Shown here piece by piece: positions 1-8,790 of a stretch of DNA of 64,000 nucleotides. The stretch is from Pseudomonas sp. ATCC 13867. Its GTDB lineage: Bacteria; Pseudomonadota; Gammaproteobacteria; Pseudomonadales; Pseudomonadaceae. The notes beneath the pieces were generated by a model that saw only the letters and a list, made by a program, of their open reading frames with translations, did no database searches and had not been told where the DNA came from. The stretch is from positions 806,001 through 870,000 of the forward strand of contig NC_020829.1 in NCBI RefSeq assembly GCF_000349845.1. The letters are read 5' to 3'. Both the position numbers and the translations under genes were made by a program. Each line of letters starts with the position of its first letter. Within the stretch, counting starts at the first letter, position 1.

Positions 1-770
1 ACCCACTTCTCGTACAGCTCGGCGTAGCGGCCGGTGCGGACCTGCTGGTTGACGAAGAGGTTGAGGTAATGGATCAGGCCGTACTCGTTGCGCGCGGCGG
101 CCAGCGAGACGTAGTCGATCACATAGGGCGCATTGCCCACGACCTTCAGGCCCTTGTACTTGCCGGACTTCAAGGTGGAAGCGGCGACGGTGTTGGTCAC
201 CACGGTGGCGTCGATGTGGCCCTGGGCGACGGCGAGGATGGTGTCGTTCTGGCTCTGGTAGGCGCGGAAGCTGCCCTTGCCGGCCCACTTCTTCACGTCC
301 TTCTCCAGGGCGATAGCTTCATAGGTGCCGCTGGTGTTGCCCACCGGACGGTCCTTGAGGTCGTCGTACTTGGTGATGCCGGTGTCCTCGCGGGTCAGCA
401 CCACCATCTGGAAGGCGAAGTAAGGGATGGTCATGGCGACCGTCTTGGCGCGCTCCAGGGTGTCGGAGGTGGAAGCGACGATCACGTCGGCGCGGCCGGA
501 GACCAGCGCGGGGATACGGTCGGGGAAGGGCGTCTCGACGACTTCGGCGGTCACGCCCAGTACCTTCGCCAGGTCGTTGCAGTAGTCCACGTCGAAGCCG
601 ACCGGATTGTTCTGCGCATCGCGCGAACCCATGGGCGGGAAGTCCAGGGTGACGGCGCAGCGCAGCTTGCCGGACTCGATGATGTCGTCGAGTTTGTCGG
701 CCTGGGCCTGGCCGACGAGAAAAGTACTGGCAACAGCGGTGAGGGCGACAGCGATTCGACTGAATTTCAT
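1..770 (-). CDS. Amino-acid ABC transporter solute-binding protein (partial)
   Basis: Reading the minus strand from the ATG at 770 gives MKFSRIAVALTAVASTF followed by a cleavable signal peptide ending AQA-DK, then the opening typical of family 3 periplasmic amino-acid-binding proteins (an SGKLRCAV strand, later DFPPMGSRDAQ, GFDVDYCNDLA and PFPDRIPALVSGRAD). The gene is open to the window edge, so the C-terminus is missing. It should bind an amino acid in the periplasm for an ABC importer. The neighbouring hydroxyproline catabolic operon and the operator shared with its GntR regulator (815-833 and 7807-7819) suggest that the ligand is hydroxyproline or a related imino acid, comparable to the solute-binding protein of the P. 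aeruginosa lhp locus; that ligand is an inference. The start is supported by the signal peptide and the absence of an alternative upstream start. Confidence 0.88.
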   Translation of the reverse strand, partial: MKFSRIAVALTAVASTFLVGQAQADKLDDIIESGKLRCAVTLDFPPMGSRDAQNNPVGFDVDYCNDLAKVLGVTAEVVETPFPDRIPALVSGRADVIVASTSDTLERAKTVAMTIPYFAFQMVVLTREDTGITKYDDLKDRPVGNTSGTYEAIALEKDVKKWAGKGSFRAYQSQNDTILAVAQGHIDATVVTNTVAASTLKSGKYKGLKVVGNAPYVIDYVSLAAARNEYGLIHYLNLFVNQQVRTGRYAELYEKW

Positions 771-814
771 GGGGGCCTCTCTGAGTCAGTGTTGTGCAGC
801 AGTTTTTGTATTAT

Positions 815-833
815 GGATTTCGTATACGATATT
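815..833. promoter_or_regulatory. Putative GntR operator upstream of the solute-binding gene
   Basis: The stretch contains GGATTTCGTATACGATAT around the self-complementary core CGTATACG. On the minus strand it shares GTATACGAAATCC exactly with the site upstream of the GntR gene at 7807-7819. It lies about 45 bases before the solute-binding gene start. FCD-type GntR repressors commonly bind short dyads of this size; binding by this regulator is inferred. Confidence 0.6.
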
Positions 834-1033
834 TTTTAGAGCAAGGCATGTGCCAGAAACCGCTCGGGCGTGACCCGTGGGTCGCAGAGCCCGGTGTTTG
901 GGGGCTGGTTGCTGGGAGCCTTGCGAATCAACCGTAGGCGGGTTCTGCGCGCTGTTACCAAATGAAGCAGGAGCGCGTTTCGTTGCCCCTTATGGGAGCA
1001 CTCGGCGGGTTTCTGCGGATCGGGGTGGAAAGT

Positions 1034-1097
1034 GTTCGCGAGCAAGCTCGCTCTTACAGAGGGATGGCTTTTCGTGGGAGCGAGCTTGCTCGCGAAC
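1034..1097. repeat. REP doublet (inverted pair)
   Basis: Two copies of the Pseudomonas REP core face each other: GTTCGCGAGCAAGCTCGCTC at 1034-1053 and its complement at 1078-1097. Each copy is itself a hairpin. The same core recurs at 63821-63901. The rest of the 500-base gap from 771 to 1270 holds the operator, this doublet and the 88-base element that follows; no gene is seen in it. Confidence 0.85.
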
Positions 1098-1122
1098 CGA
1101 TCAGGAATGCGCCGTATGGATC

Positions 1123-1210
1123 TCGTAGGACGCATAAAGCGGCACGCTCTATCGCCATTCCGCGGCTGGACTGATGGCGGATAACGCCGTAGGAGTTATC
1201 CGCCCTACGA
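1123..1210. repeat. 88-bp intergenic repeat, copy 1
   Basis: It is bounded by the inverted ends TCGTAGG (1123-1129) and CCTACGA (1204-1210). Inside are two hairpins, one around ATAAAGCGGCACGCTCTAT and one formed by GGCGGATAAC and GTTATCCGCC. A second copy with the same order of hairpins lies at 2103-2200 on the other side of the AraC gene. Confidence 0.7.
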
Positions 1211-1270
1211 TGGGGCTCGTGATTCGCCGCCGGAATGGGCCATGCTCGCGATCGCACCCACGGGGCGCTC

Positions 1271-2056
1271 CTACAAGTGATTGGGAGCGGTCTGGGAATC
1301 GCGGTACTGCGTCGGCGACAGCCCGGTCAGCGCGCGGAACTGCCGGCTGAAGGCGCTGTGGTCGGTGTAGCCGCAGCGCAGGGCGATCTCGGTGATCGGC
1401 AGGTCTTCGCCCAGCAGGCGGGTGGCCGCGCCCAGGCGCGCCTTGTGGATCATCTGCCGCGGGGTGAGCTGGAAGATGCGCTTGCAGTGGCGCTCGAGCT
1501 GGGCGACGGACAGCCCGGCCAGCTCGGTCAGCTCGCCGAGATTGATCGGCTTGTCGAAATGCTCGCGGATATAGGCATCCACCGCCGCCAGGCGCTGATA
1601 GGCCGGATGCGTGGATTGCGCCGCCTGCAGGTCGCTGGAAATCCCCGCCATGCCGATCACCGCGCCGCCGGCATCGCGCAGCGCCAGCTTGTGGGTCAGG
1701 CACCAGCCGGGCTGGCGGCCGAGGTAGAGGTGCAGCTCCAACTGGTCGCTGAGCTGGCCGCCGGTTTCCAGTACGCGGCGGTCCTGCTCGGTGTAGACCG
1801 GGCCGAAGCGCGAGGGGAAGACCTCTTCGGCGGTGCGCCCGAGCAGTTCGCTGGCATCCTTCACGCCGCAGCGCCGGGCCAGGGTCTGGTTGACCAGCAC
1901 GTAGCGCGCCGCGGTGTCCTTGATGAAGAACACCACGCCGGGCATGGCATCGAGCAGCGGGGCTATCTGCCGGAAAGTCTGCAGCAGGCTGTCCAGGTCG
2001 CGGGCGCCCTGGGGGATCAGGTCGTGCATCGGGAAGCGGGTCGGCTGTCGGAACAT
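1271..2056 (-). CDS. PAS-domain AraC-family transcriptional regulator
   Basis: 261 residues. The N-terminal half (about 35-140) looks like a PAS sensor fold (LLDAMPGVVFFIKD, YVLVNQTLARRCG, ELLGRTAEEVFP, and the C-terminal strand AVIGMAGISSDL). The C-terminal 100 residues form the double helix-turn-helix of the AraC family, with the ITEIALRCGYTDHSAFSRQF signature of the second HTH. It is a DNA-binding activator that probably senses a small ligand. Its position next to hydroxyproline genes makes a role like that of P. aeruginosa LhpR possible, but nothing in the sequence proves it. It is bracketed by two copies of one intergenic repeat (1123-1210, 2103-2200). The start at 2056 has no clear ribosome-binding site; a start at 2029 is possible. 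Confidence 0.85.
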   Translation of the reverse strand: MFRQPTRFPMHDLIPQGARDLDSLLQTFRQIAPLLDAMPGVVFFIKDTAARYVLVNQTLARRCGVKDASELLGRTAEEVFPSRFGPVYTEQDRRVLETGGQLSDQLELHLYLGRQPGWCLTHKLALRDAGGAVIGMAGISSDLQAAQSTHPAYQRLAAVDAYIREHFDKPINLGELTELAGLSVAQLERHCKRIFQLTPRQMIHKARLGAATRLLGEDLPITEIALRCGYTDHSAFSRQFRALTGLSPTQYRDSQTAPNHL

Positions 2057-2102
2057 GGCGAAAGGTACGGTGCAAAGTGGCGAGGTGGTGGGTCGCTGTC
2101 AA

Positions 2103-2200
2103 CTCGCAGGGCGGATAAAGCGGCACGCTTTATCCGCCGCCTTGGCCCCGAAGCGGCGGCGAGTGGTGGATAACGCTCGAGGCGTTATGTGCCCTACGAG
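2103..2200. repeat. 98-bp intergenic repeat, copy 2
   Basis: It begins CTCGCAGGGC and ends GCCCTACGAG, nearly inverted. It contains a perfect hairpin GCGGATAAAGCG/CGCTTTATCCGC and a second one, GGATAACGC/GCGTTAT. It shares the AAAGCGGCACGCT and GGATAACGC blocks and the CCCTACGA end with copy 1. It occupies the gap between the AraC and WYL genes. Confidence 0.7.
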
Positions 2201-2287
2201 GTTTGGATGTGTCGATTCCTTGCAGTTGTCCGCACTGCGTCGGCGTGCTGGAGTAGCGGGCCGATTTTTCCCCTCTGAGTACTGACG

Positions 2288-2977
2288 ATGTCCCGAGCCC
2301 AGCGCCTGCTTGACCTGCTGCAAGTCCTGCGGCGCCATCGCCTGCCCGTATCCGGACGACAGCTCGCCGAGGAGTTGGGCGTCAGCCTGCGCACGCTGTA
2401 TCGGGACATCGCCACGTTGCAGCAGCAGGGCGCCAATATTGAAGGTGAGGCAGGTGTCGGCTACGTGCTGCGGCCGGGCTTCGAACTGCCGCCGCTGATG
2501 TTCTCGCTGGAAGAGATCGAGGCGTTGGTGCTGGGCATGCGCTGGGTCAGCCGGCATGGCGACCGGAGCTTGGCGTCGGCCGCGCGTGACGTGCTGGCCA
2601 AGGTCGGCTCGGTGCTGCCGGCCAACCTGCGCCTGGAACTGGAGAGCAACGCCCTGCTGGTGGGCAGCCGCCCCGTGGACGGGGTATCTGACGAATTGCT
2701 TGGCCAGGTGCGGGACTGCATCCGCCAGCAGCGCAAGCTGCAGTTTGCCTACCGGGACGCCGCTGGCCAGTTCACCGAGCGGGTGGTTTGGCCGTTCGGC
2801 CTGGGCTACTTCGAGCAGGCCCGGGTAGTGATGGCCTGGTGCGAGCTGCGTGAGGACCTGCGGCACTTCCGGCTCGACCGTATGGAGCGGGTCGGCAGTC
2901 TGGCGGAGCGCTACCCGCGCCGGCGCCAGGCGCTGCTCAAGGACTGGTACGCGCGCCATGCCATCGCGGCGCAGTGA
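2288..2977 (+). CDS. HTH/WYL-domain (YafY-type) transcriptional regulator
   Basis: 229 residues. The first 55 form a winged HTH_11/DeoR-like DNA-binding domain (VSGRQLAEELGVSLRTLYRDI). Residues about 130-205 match a WYL domain (QRKLQFAYRDAAGQ, VVWPFGLGYFEQARVVMAWCELREDLRHFRLDRM). Proteins of this type are ligand-responsive repressors or activators. The VOC-family gene 88 bases downstream on the same strand is its probable target or partner, a pairing that is common in Proteobacteria. It is unrelated by sequence to the surrounding hydroxyproline genes. Confidence 0.88.
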   Translation: MSRAQRLLDLLQVLRRHRLPVSGRQLAEELGVSLRTLYRDIATLQQQGANIEGEAGVGYVLRPGFELPPLMFSLEEIEALVLGMRWVSRHGDRSLASAARDVLAKVGSVLPANLRLELESNALLVGSRPVDGVSDELLGQVRDCIRQQRKLQFAYRDAAGQFTERVVWPFGLGYFEQARVVMAWCELREDLRHFRLDRMERVGSLAERYPRRRQALLKDWYARHAIAAQ

Positions 2978-3065
2978 ATGACTGCTGCCAGAAACTGACA
3001 GTGGCTCGCCATAGCCTGTAGTGGCCGGCAATGAGGCCGGCTCATTTAACAGGAAGGAGTTATCC

Positions 3066-3431
3066 ATGGTCAGTCCGAACATGCTCATTTTCTACGTCGA
3101 CAGTGCCGAGCGCAGCGCCGGCTTCTACACCGAACTGCTGCAGCGCGATCCGGTAGAAAGCGCATCGACCTTTGCGCTGTTTGTCTTCGACAGTGGTCTG
3201 AAATTCGGCCTCTGGACGCGTACTGACGTGCAGCCGAGTGCTGATACGCAAGCCGGCGGCAGTGAACTGGGGATCCCGGTGCAGAGCCACGCCGAAGTGC
3301 TGCGCCTGCACCGGGACTGGCAGCAGCATGGCGTCGAGATCGTCCAGGCGCCGACGCAGATGGATTTCGGCTACACCTTCACCGCGCTTGACCCGGATGG
3401 TCATCGCCTGCGCGTGTTCTGCCTGAGCTGA
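3066..3431 (+). CDS. VOC (glyoxalase/bleomycin-resistance) family protein
   Basis: 121 residues from the ATG at 3066, which follows a strong AGGAAGGAG ribosome-binding site; an upstream in-frame start at 3021 lacks one. The fold has the paired beta-alpha-beta-beta-beta pattern of VOC proteins: MLIFYVDSAERSAGFYTELL at the start and FTALDPDGHRLRVF at the end. Such proteins are metal-dependent lyases or dioxygenases, or antibiotic-binding proteins; the substrate cannot be read from sequence. It is probably co-transcribed with or controlled by the WYL regulator just upstream. Confidence 0.85.
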   Translation: MVSPNMLIFYVDSAERSAGFYTELLQRDPVESASTFALFVFDSGLKFGLWTRTDVQPSADTQAGGSELGIPVQSHAEVLRLHRDWQQHGVEIVQAPTQMDFGYTFTALDPDGHRLRVFCLS

Positions 3432-3456
3432 GCCTCCCACGTCGTAGCCTGCTCCT

Positions 3457-4704
3457 TCAGTCTTCGGCGAGCTGCAACAGGGTCTCTACCCGCGCCGGGC
3501 TGAAGGGCGGGCGCGGGGACGGCGGTTGCCAGCCGAACAGCTGCTTCGCCGCTGCGCCGCACACGCGGCCCTGGCAGGCGCCCATGCCGCAGCGGCTGGC
3601 GAGCTTGGCGGCAGTCCAGTCGGGTTTGTCGGCCAGCGCCGAGTAGGGCACGTCTTCGCAGCGGCAGACGAGGGTGTCCGGCTGGGCCAACTGGTTCAGG
3701 CGCGGGTCGAGGGTGAAGTTGCGCTTCAGGGCGTCGGCAAAGCCCTGCCAGCGCTGGCGCTGCGACCAGAGCTCGCGGGCGCGGTCGTGTTCCCCCACCG
3801 CGGCGTGGCCAGCGATACGGCCCTCCACCAGGGCTTTCTCCGAGCCGCCGAAACCGGTGCATTCGCCCGCCGCGTAGATGCCATCGCGACTGCTCGCCTG
3901 CCAGGCATCGACGCGGATCGCGCCGTCGTTCACCGTGCAGCCCAGCGCCTGGCCGAGCTGCACGTTGGGAATCAGGCCAAAGCCGCAGGCTAGCCGGTCG
4001 CAGGCGATTTCCTTCAGCTTGCCGCCCTGGTTGATGCGTACGCTTTCCAGCTGATCGCGACCCAGGGCGGCGACCACATGGCTATCAGCGCGGTAGGCCG
4101 GGTCGTACAGGCCGAAGGACTGCAGCAGTTTGTTCGGCCAGCGCGGCAGCTTCATGGCGAAACGCGCGAGTGCAGGCCAGGACGCCTGCTCGGCGATGCG
4201 CAGGATTTTCGCGCCGTTGGTGCGGGCAGTGGCGGCGCTGGCGAGCAGCAACGGGCCGCTGCCTGCGATCACCACGCGCTGCCCATCGACCGGCACGCCG
4301 CCTTTGACCAGCACCTGCAGGCCGCCCGCGCCGGTGACGCCGGGTAGCGTCCAGCCGGGGAAGGGCAGCAGCAGCTCGCGGGCGCCGGTGCAGAGGATCA
4401 GTTTGCGGTAGTCCAGCCGCCAGCCGCGCTCGAAGTCTTCCAGCAACAGGCCGCGCTCGCCAGCCAGCGCGACCACGCGCGTCCCATTGTGAATCCTGAT
4501 ATTGGCGCAGGCGGCAACTTGCTCGCGCAGCTCGACGGCGGCACGCGGCAGCTGTGCATTGGGGCCGTCGCGCCAGATCTGCCCGCCGGGCAGCGGGTTG
4601 TCGTCGAGGATGACGATGTTGGCGCTGCTCGGCGCGGCAGCGAGGGCGGCGGACAGCCCGGCCGGGCCGGCACCGATGATGACGATATCGGCCGCAGCGC
4701 TCAT
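3457..4704 (-). CDS. lhpE: D-hydroxyproline dehydrogenase alpha subunit, NAD(P)/FAD-type oxidoreductase with BFD-like [2Fe-2S] domain
   Basis: 415 residues from the ATG at 4704, whose ATGA overlaps the stop of the [2Fe-2S] subunit gene. The N-terminus has the Rossmann fingerprint IVIIGAGPAGLSAALAAA; a second nucleotide-binding motif is VVIAGSGPLLLASAA near residue 140, and the FAD-contact motif GIYAAGECTGFGGSEKA is near 275. The C-terminus carries four cysteines in VCRCEDV and GMGACQGRVC, as in BFD-like [2Fe-2S] domains of HcnB/OoxA-type subunits. In characterised Pseudomonas loci the product combines with LhpB and LhpF to oxidise cis-4-hydroxy-D-proline to 1-pyrroline-4-hydroxy-2-carboxylate. 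Gene order A-B-F-E supports the symbol. Confidence 0.85.
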   Translation of the reverse strand: MSAAADIVIIGAGPAGLSAALAAAPSSANIVILDDNPLPGGQIWRDGPNAQLPRAAVELREQVAACANIRIHNGTRVVALAGERGLLLEDFERGWRLDYRKLILCTGARELLLPFPGWTLPGVTGAGGLQVLVKGGVPVDGQRVVIAGSGPLLLASAATARTNGAKILRIAEQASWPALARFAMKLPRWPNKLLQSFGLYDPAYRADSHVVAALGRDQLESVRINQGGKLKEIACDRLACGFGLIPNVQLGQALGCTVNDGAIRVDAWQASSRDGIYAAGECTGFGGSEKALVEGRIAGHAAVGEHDRARELWSQRQRWQGFADALKRNFTLDPRLNQLAQPDTLVCRCEDVPYSALADKPDWTAAKLASRCGMGACQGRVCGAAAKQLFGWQPPSPRPPFSPARVETLLQLAED

Positions 4705-4937
4705 GGGCGGGTCTCCACCTGCATGCCGTCGCGGCACAGGGTCTGGCAGGCCAGGCGACGCTGGCCGTCGATGCTCACCCGGCATTCCTGGCAGACGCCC
4801 ATGCCGCACAGTGGCGCGCGGCGCTGGCCGCTGACCGAGGTCCGTGTGGTGCCGTCACCGCCCAGGGCGAGCGCAGCGGCGACCGTGGTGCCGGCGGCGA
4901 CCCGCAGCGAGCGGCCGTCGAGGATCAGCTCAGGCAT
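4701..4937 (-). CDS. lhpF: D-hydroxyproline dehydrogenase gamma subunit, small [2Fe-2S] protein
   Basis: 78 residues. It resembles the small [2Fe-2S] subunits (HcnA/SoxA-type) of FAD dehydrogenase complexes, with the cysteine set LCGMGVCQECRVSIDGQRRLACQT. The start is taken as 4937 because GGAG lies nine bases ahead of it; an ATG six bases earlier is also possible. The gene overlaps lhpB by eight bases upstream and lhpE by four bases downstream, so the three subunits are translationally coupled. It should pass electrons between the flavin subunits. Confidence 0.85.
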   Translation of the reverse strand: MPELILDGRSLRVAAGTTVAAALALGGDGTTRTSVSGQRRAPLCGMGVCQECRVSIDGQRRLACQTLCRDGMQVETRP

Positions 4938-6042
4938 GGGCATTGGCTCCGAGGAAGCGGTGCGGGGAATAGGGTTCGGCCGCCAGCGGCAGCGGCTCAT
5001 CGCACAGCTGCGCGGCGAGCAGGTCGGCGGTGCCGGGGGCGGTGGTCACACCCAGGCCTTCATGGCCGACCGCCAGCCACAGGCCGGGGCGCTGCGGGTG
5101 TTCGCCCACCAGGGGCATGCCGTCGGGACTGGCGGCGCGAAAGCCCGCCCAGCTGCGGATCACGTTGAGGTTGGCGAGGCCCGGCATGTAATCCACGGCG
5201 CGGCGCAGCATCTTCGCCAGCATCCAGCCTTCCACCTGCGGGTCGGTGGTGCCGAACTGCCGCGAGGCGCCGATGAACAGCTGGCCGGTGGGGCGCGGCT
5301 GGATGTTGCAGGCCACCGAGGGGCCGCTGGCATTGTGTGCGCTGGTCACGTAGCCCAGCTCGACCAGGGTGCGGCGCACCTTGCCGGGGTAGCGGTCGGT
5401 GATCAGCAGGTGGCCCTTCTTCGGCTCAATGGGCAGGCCGGGGCACAGCTCGCCGGCCTGGATGCCGTTGGCCAGCACCACGGCCCTGGCGCTCAGCCAC
5501 TGGCCGCTGTCGAGGCGCACGCGGGGTTCGTCGATCTCCACCACTTTCGCCTGGCGCTGGCGGATCGGTTTCAGCGCCGATTCCAGCAGCCAGGCGGCGG
5601 CGCGCGGTGCGTAGAGGATGCCGTCGCCGGTGATCTCCAGCCCGCCGTGCAGGTCGCTGCGCAGCTCGGGTTCCTCCTGCTGCAGCTCGGCGTTGTTCAG
5701 TAGTCTGGCGGCGACGCCGTGCTCGCGCAGGACGGCGAACTTGCGTTCCGCTTCGGCCATCTCTTCATCATTGGCGGCCAGCCACATCGTGCCGTTGCTG
5801 CGGTAGGCGCATTCGGCGGGCATGTCGTGGCCCCACTCGCGCCAGCGTTGCAGCGAGTAGTTGCTCAGCGCCAGTTCGGCGGCGTTGTCGTCGAGCACCA
5901 GCAAGTGACCCATGCCGACCGCGGTGGCGCCGGGCAGGCGTGCGTCCAGCACCAGCACATCGAGCCCGCGGCAGGCCAGAGCGTGGGCGCAAGCGGAGCC
6001 GACTATGCCGGCGCCGATGACGATGATGTCGGCATCGCTCAC
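4930..6042 (-). CDS. lhpB: D-hydroxyproline dehydrogenase beta subunit, DadA-like FAD oxidoreductase
   Basis: 370 residues. The start is the GTG at 6042, whose GTGA overlaps the stop of lhpA and places [20 protein letters not shown], the FAD-binding GxGxxG motif, at the N-terminus. The DAO fold is completed by [18 protein letters not shown] and by the C-terminal [20 protein letters not shown] segment. This is the catalytic amino-acid-oxidising subunit that acts on the D-hydroxyproline made by LhpA. The longer frame extending to 6723 is a read-through of the lhpA antiframe and is not coding. Confidence 0.86.
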   Translation of the reverse strand: MSDADIIVIGAGIVGSACAHALACRGLDVLVLDARLPGATAVGMGHLLVLDDNAAELALSNYSLQRWREWGHDMPAECAYRSNGTMWLAANDEEMAEAERKFAVLREHGVAARLLNNAELQQEEPELRSDLHGGLEITGDGILYAPRAAAWLLESALKPIRQRQAKVVEIDEPRVRLDSGQWLSARAVVLANGIQAGELCPGLPIEPKKGHLLITDRYPGKVRRTLVELGYVTSAHNASGPSVACNIQPRPTGQLFIGASRQFGTTDPQVEGWMLAKMLRRAVDYMPGLANLNVIRSWAGFRAASPDGMPLVGEHPQRPGLWLAVGHEGLGVTTAPGTADLLAAQLCDEPLPLAAEPYSPHRFLGANAHA

Positions 6043-6983
6043 GGGCGGATGCCCCAGGCGAACGGGTCGTCCTCTTCCAGCAGCAGGGTGGCTTCGGCGC
6101 TGATGTTGGCCCGGCCACGGATGGTCGGGATGATCCGTCCTTCGCCCGGCGCGCCGGCCCACTCGAAGCGGCCCTCGAACTGGCTGCCGATCACGCTGGC
6201 CTGGCGCCAGGACTCCCCGGCGGCGAGCTTGCCGTCGGCCGCCAGGCACGCCAGCTTGGCACTGGTGCCGGTGCCGCAGGGCGAGCGGTCGTAGGCCTTG
6301 CCGGGGCAGAGCACATAGTTGCGGCTGTCCGCGTCGGGATCGTCGGCGAACAGCTCGATATGGTCGATCAGCCCGCCGTCCTCGCCGCGGATGCCCTGGT
6401 CTTCCAGCGCCTTCTGCACGGCGACGGTGTAGGCGGTCAGTTCGTCGAGGTTGTCGCCGGCCACACGCAGGCCGTGATCGGCAATCAGGAAGAACCAGTT
6501 GCCGCCCCAGGCGATGTCGCCGTGCACCAGACCGTGGCCGGGCACATCCACCGGCGCCTGCTTGCGGTAGCGGTAGGAGGGGACGTTGCGCACACTCACC
6601 GAGCGGTCGTCGTGCAGGGTCGCTTCGACGCTGCCCACCGGCGTCTCGATCTTGTGCGTGCCCGGGCCGATGCGCCCCAGGTGCGCCAGCGAAACCACCA
6701 GGCCGATGGTGCCGTGGCCGCACATGCCCAAGTAGCCGGTGTTGTTGAAGAAGATCACCCCGGCGCAGGCGCTCGGGTCCACCGGCTCACAGAGCAGCGC
6801 GCCGACCAGCACGTCGCTGCCGCGCGGCTCCAGCACGGTCGCGGCGCGCCAGCTGTCGTGCTCCCTGGCCAGTAGCGCGCGGCGCTCGGCCATGCTGCCA
6901 TTGCCCAGATCGGGGAAGCCGTCGAGCACCAGGCGCGTGGGTTCGCCGCCGGTATGGGAATCGAGAACCTGGATGCGTTTCAT
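6039..6983 (-). CDS. lhpA: 4-hydroxyproline 2-epimerase (proline racemase family)
   Basis: 314 residues. Both catalytic cysteines of the family are present: Cys88 in MCGHGTIG and Cys236 in [12 protein letters not shown], which rules out the dehydratase branch where the first is replaced by Ser or Thr. It begins [17 protein letters not shown], typical of the family. It interconverts trans-4-hydroxy-L-proline and cis-4-hydroxy-D-proline in the cytoplasm, the first step of hydroxyproline use. It heads the lhpABFE operon and lies 113 bases downstream of the GntR gene. The deaminase and the alpha-ketoglutarate-semialdehyde dehydrogenase needed to finish the pathway are not in the window. Confidence 0.93.
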   Translation of the reverse strand: MKRIQVLDSHTGGEPTRLVLDGFPDLGNGSMAERRALLAREHDSWRAATVLEPRGSDVLVGALLCEPVDPSACAGVIFFNNTGYLGMCGHGTIGLVVSLAHLGRIGPGTHKIETPVGSVEATLHDDRSVSVRNVPSYRYRKQAPVDVPGHGLVHGDIAWGGNWFFLIADHGLRVAGDNLDELTAYTVAVQKALEDQGIRGEDGGLIDHIELFADDPDADSRNYVLCPGKAYDRSPCGTGTSAKLACLAADGKLAAGESWRQASVIGSQFEGRFEWAGAPGEGRIIPTIRGRANISAEATLLLEEDDPFAWGIRP

Positions 6984-7096
6984 GCTGCCCCCTGAGGTGG
7001 TCTTGCGATTGACCCTAGGGTGGCGCGAGGCGGGGATTGCAGCTTGAGGGTTTTCCGCCGGGCCGATGATGAAATCGGCACAGCGATAGTTTTCGG

Positions 7097-7771
7097 TCAG
7101 CTCGGCGTGGGGCGATTCGGCAGGTGCTCGTAGAGCGTGCGGCAGACGCCGTTGATGTGTTCTTCCAGCAGTCGCGCGGCGCGGTCGGCATCGCCGGCGC
7201 GGCAGGCGTCGAGGATGTCATGATGCTCATGGTCGGCGCGTTCCTTGCCGTCGGACATGCTCATCTGCAGGCGCAGGTAGCGTTCCACCTTGTCGTGGAT
7301 CGAGCGGATCAGCCCCACCAGGTACGGCCGCTGCGCCGGCTCGTAGAGGCAGGCGTGCAGTTGCCAGTTCAGCTCGGCCCAGCGGCCGATGTCATCCTCG
7401 CCGACGAACTCGGCACAGATGCTCTCGGCGCGGGCGAAGGTCGCGTCGCTCATGTTGGGGATCGCCAGGCGCAGCGCCTGGACTTCCAGCACCACACGCA
7501 CCTCGAACATCTGCGCCAGTTCCGGCTCGGAAATCTTCGTCACCAGCGCGCCCTTGTTGCGCTGGAACTCCACCAGGCCCTCGGCTTCCAGGCGCTTGAG
7601 CGCCTCGCGCACGGGGATCTTGCTGACGTTGAAGATCTGCGCGATGTCGTCCTGGCGGATCGGCTCGTGCTCCGCCATCTGGCCGGAGATGATCGCCTCG
7701 CGCAGGTGCTTGGCGATGGTCTCCGAGGCGGAGGGAACGATACCCAGGTTGGGGGCGTTGCGTAGCGGCAC
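7097..7771 (-). CDS. GntR-family (FCD subgroup) regulator of the hydroxyproline locus
   Basis: 224 residues, starting at a GTG because an in-frame stop lies five codons upstream. The N-terminal winged HTH spans about residues 15-80 ([31 protein letters not shown]). An FCD ligand-binding domain follows, with metal-ligand-like residues in [12 protein letters not shown] and [11 protein letters not shown]. It probably represses the lhp operon and its own gene until hydroxyproline or a breakdown product binds. A GTATACGAAATCC site lies 36 bases before its start and is repeated before the solute-binding gene. No such site is seen in the 113-base gap to lhpA, so lhpABFE may be transcribed from the gntR promoter. 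Confidence 0.88.
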   Translation of the reverse strand: MPLRNAPNLGIVPSASETIAKHLREAIISGQMAEHEPIRQDDIAQIFNVSKIPVREALKRLEAEGLVEFQRNKGALVTKISEPELAQMFEVRVVLEVQALRLAIPNMSDATFARAESICAEFVGEDDIGRWAELNWQLHACLYEPAQRPYLVGLIRSIHDKVERYLRLQMSMSDGKERADHEHHDILDACRAGDADRAARLLEEHINGVCRTLYEHLPNRPTPS

Positions 7772-7806
7772 GATGCGGTCCGGTCAGGTGGCAGATGTCG
7801 GATATG

Positions 7807-7819
7807 GTATACGAAATCC
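7807..7819. promoter_or_regulatory. Putative autoregulatory GntR operator
   Basis: GTATACGAAATCC at 7807-7819 is identical over 13 bases to the complement of 815-827. It lies in the gntR promoter region between ispA and gntR. Its presence in front of two genes of one pathway is the evidence for operator function. Confidence 0.6.
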
Positions 7820-7902
7820 CCGTCATGCAGTGAAGCACCGGCCAGCGGTCATCGCAATGGGTGCCTCACGGGATTTGCACACGCAATGCGCGTGCCGGGC
7901 GA

Positions 7903-8790
7903 TCAGTTGCGGCGTTCGACGATGTAGCGGGCCAGCGCGCGCAGCGGCTCGGCGTTGTCGCCAAAACCTTCCAGCGCGGCCAGCGCCTGGTCGCGCAGGG
8001 CGAGGGCATAGGCCTTGGCGGCGTCGAGGCCGAGCAGGGCGGGGTAGGTCGGCTTGTCGTGAGCCTGGTCCTTGCCCTGGGTCTTGCCGAGGGTGGCGGT
8101 GTCGCTTTCCACGTCGAGGATGTCGTCCTGCACCTGGAACGCCAGGCCCACGGCCTCGGCATAGCGGCGCAGGGCTTCCAGCGCCTCGGTCGTGGCGCGG
8201 CCGCTGGCGAGGGCGCCGAGCTGCACGCTGGCCTCGATCAGCGCGCCGGTCTTGTGCCGGTGCATGGTCTCCAGCGCCGCCTGGTCGATCATGCGGCCTA
8301 CCGACTCCAGGTCGATGGCCTGCCCGCCGACCATCCCGGCGGAACCGGAAGCGCGGGTCAGGATCATCAGCATGTCCAGGCGGGTCTGGGCCTCCTGCGG
8401 ATTCAGCTCGGCGTTACCGATCACCTCGAACGCCAGCGCCTGCAGGCCGTCGCCGGCGAGGATCGCGCAGGCTTCGTCGAAGGCGATGTGGGTGGTCGGC
8501 TGGCCGCGGCGCAGATCGTCGTCGTCCATTGCCGGCAGGTCGTCGTGCACCAGGGAATAGGCGTGGATCAGCTCCACCGCGCAGGCCGCGCCATCGGCAC
8601 GTTCGACCTCGCCACCCAGGGCTTCGCAGGCCGCATAGGCCAGCAGCGGACGCACGCGCTTGCCGCCGTTGACCACGCTGTAGCGCATGGCGGCATAGAT
8701 GCGGGTGAGTTCTTCACGGGGGGCGACGAAGAGTTTTTCCAGCGCAGCATCGACACGCGCCTGGCAGCGCGCCTGGTACCCGTCGATCAT
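7903..8790 (-). CDS. ispA: Farnesyl diphosphate synthase
   Basis: 295 residues, the normal length for bacterial IspA. The substrate-binding motif GGKRVRP is at 42-48, the first aspartate-rich motif [10 protein letters not shown] at 83-92, and the second DDILD near 222-226. The two residues before the first motif fit a chain-length limit at C15. It condenses isopentenyl diphosphate with dimethylallyl and geranyl diphosphate in isoprenoid synthesis. Its ATG overlaps the xseB stop by four bases. In most Pseudomonas genomes dxs follows ispA; here the next gene is the hydroxyproline regulator. Confidence 0.96.
   Translation of the reverse strand: MIDGYQARCQARVDAALEKLFVAPREELTRIYAAMRYSVVNGGKRVRPLLAYAACEALGGEVERADGAACAVELIHAYSLVHDDLPAMDDDDLRRGQPTTHIAFDEACAILAGDGLQALAFEVIGNAELNPQEAQTRLDMLMILTRASGSAGMVGGQAIDLESVGRMIDQAALETMHRHKTGALIEASVQLGALASGRATTEALEALRRYAEAVGLAFQVQDDILDVESDTATLGKTQGKDQAHDKPTYPALLGLDAAKAYALALRDQALAALEGFGDNAEPLRALARYIVERRN

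Noticed and set aside
69..839. 256-residue plus-strand ORF at the left edge
   Set aside because: It is antisense to the solute-binding protein, which has a signal peptide and family motifs.
1034..1210. CRISPR-like repeats near 1 kb
   Set aside because: The repeats are inverted hairpins of REP type, not direct repeats with regular spacers.
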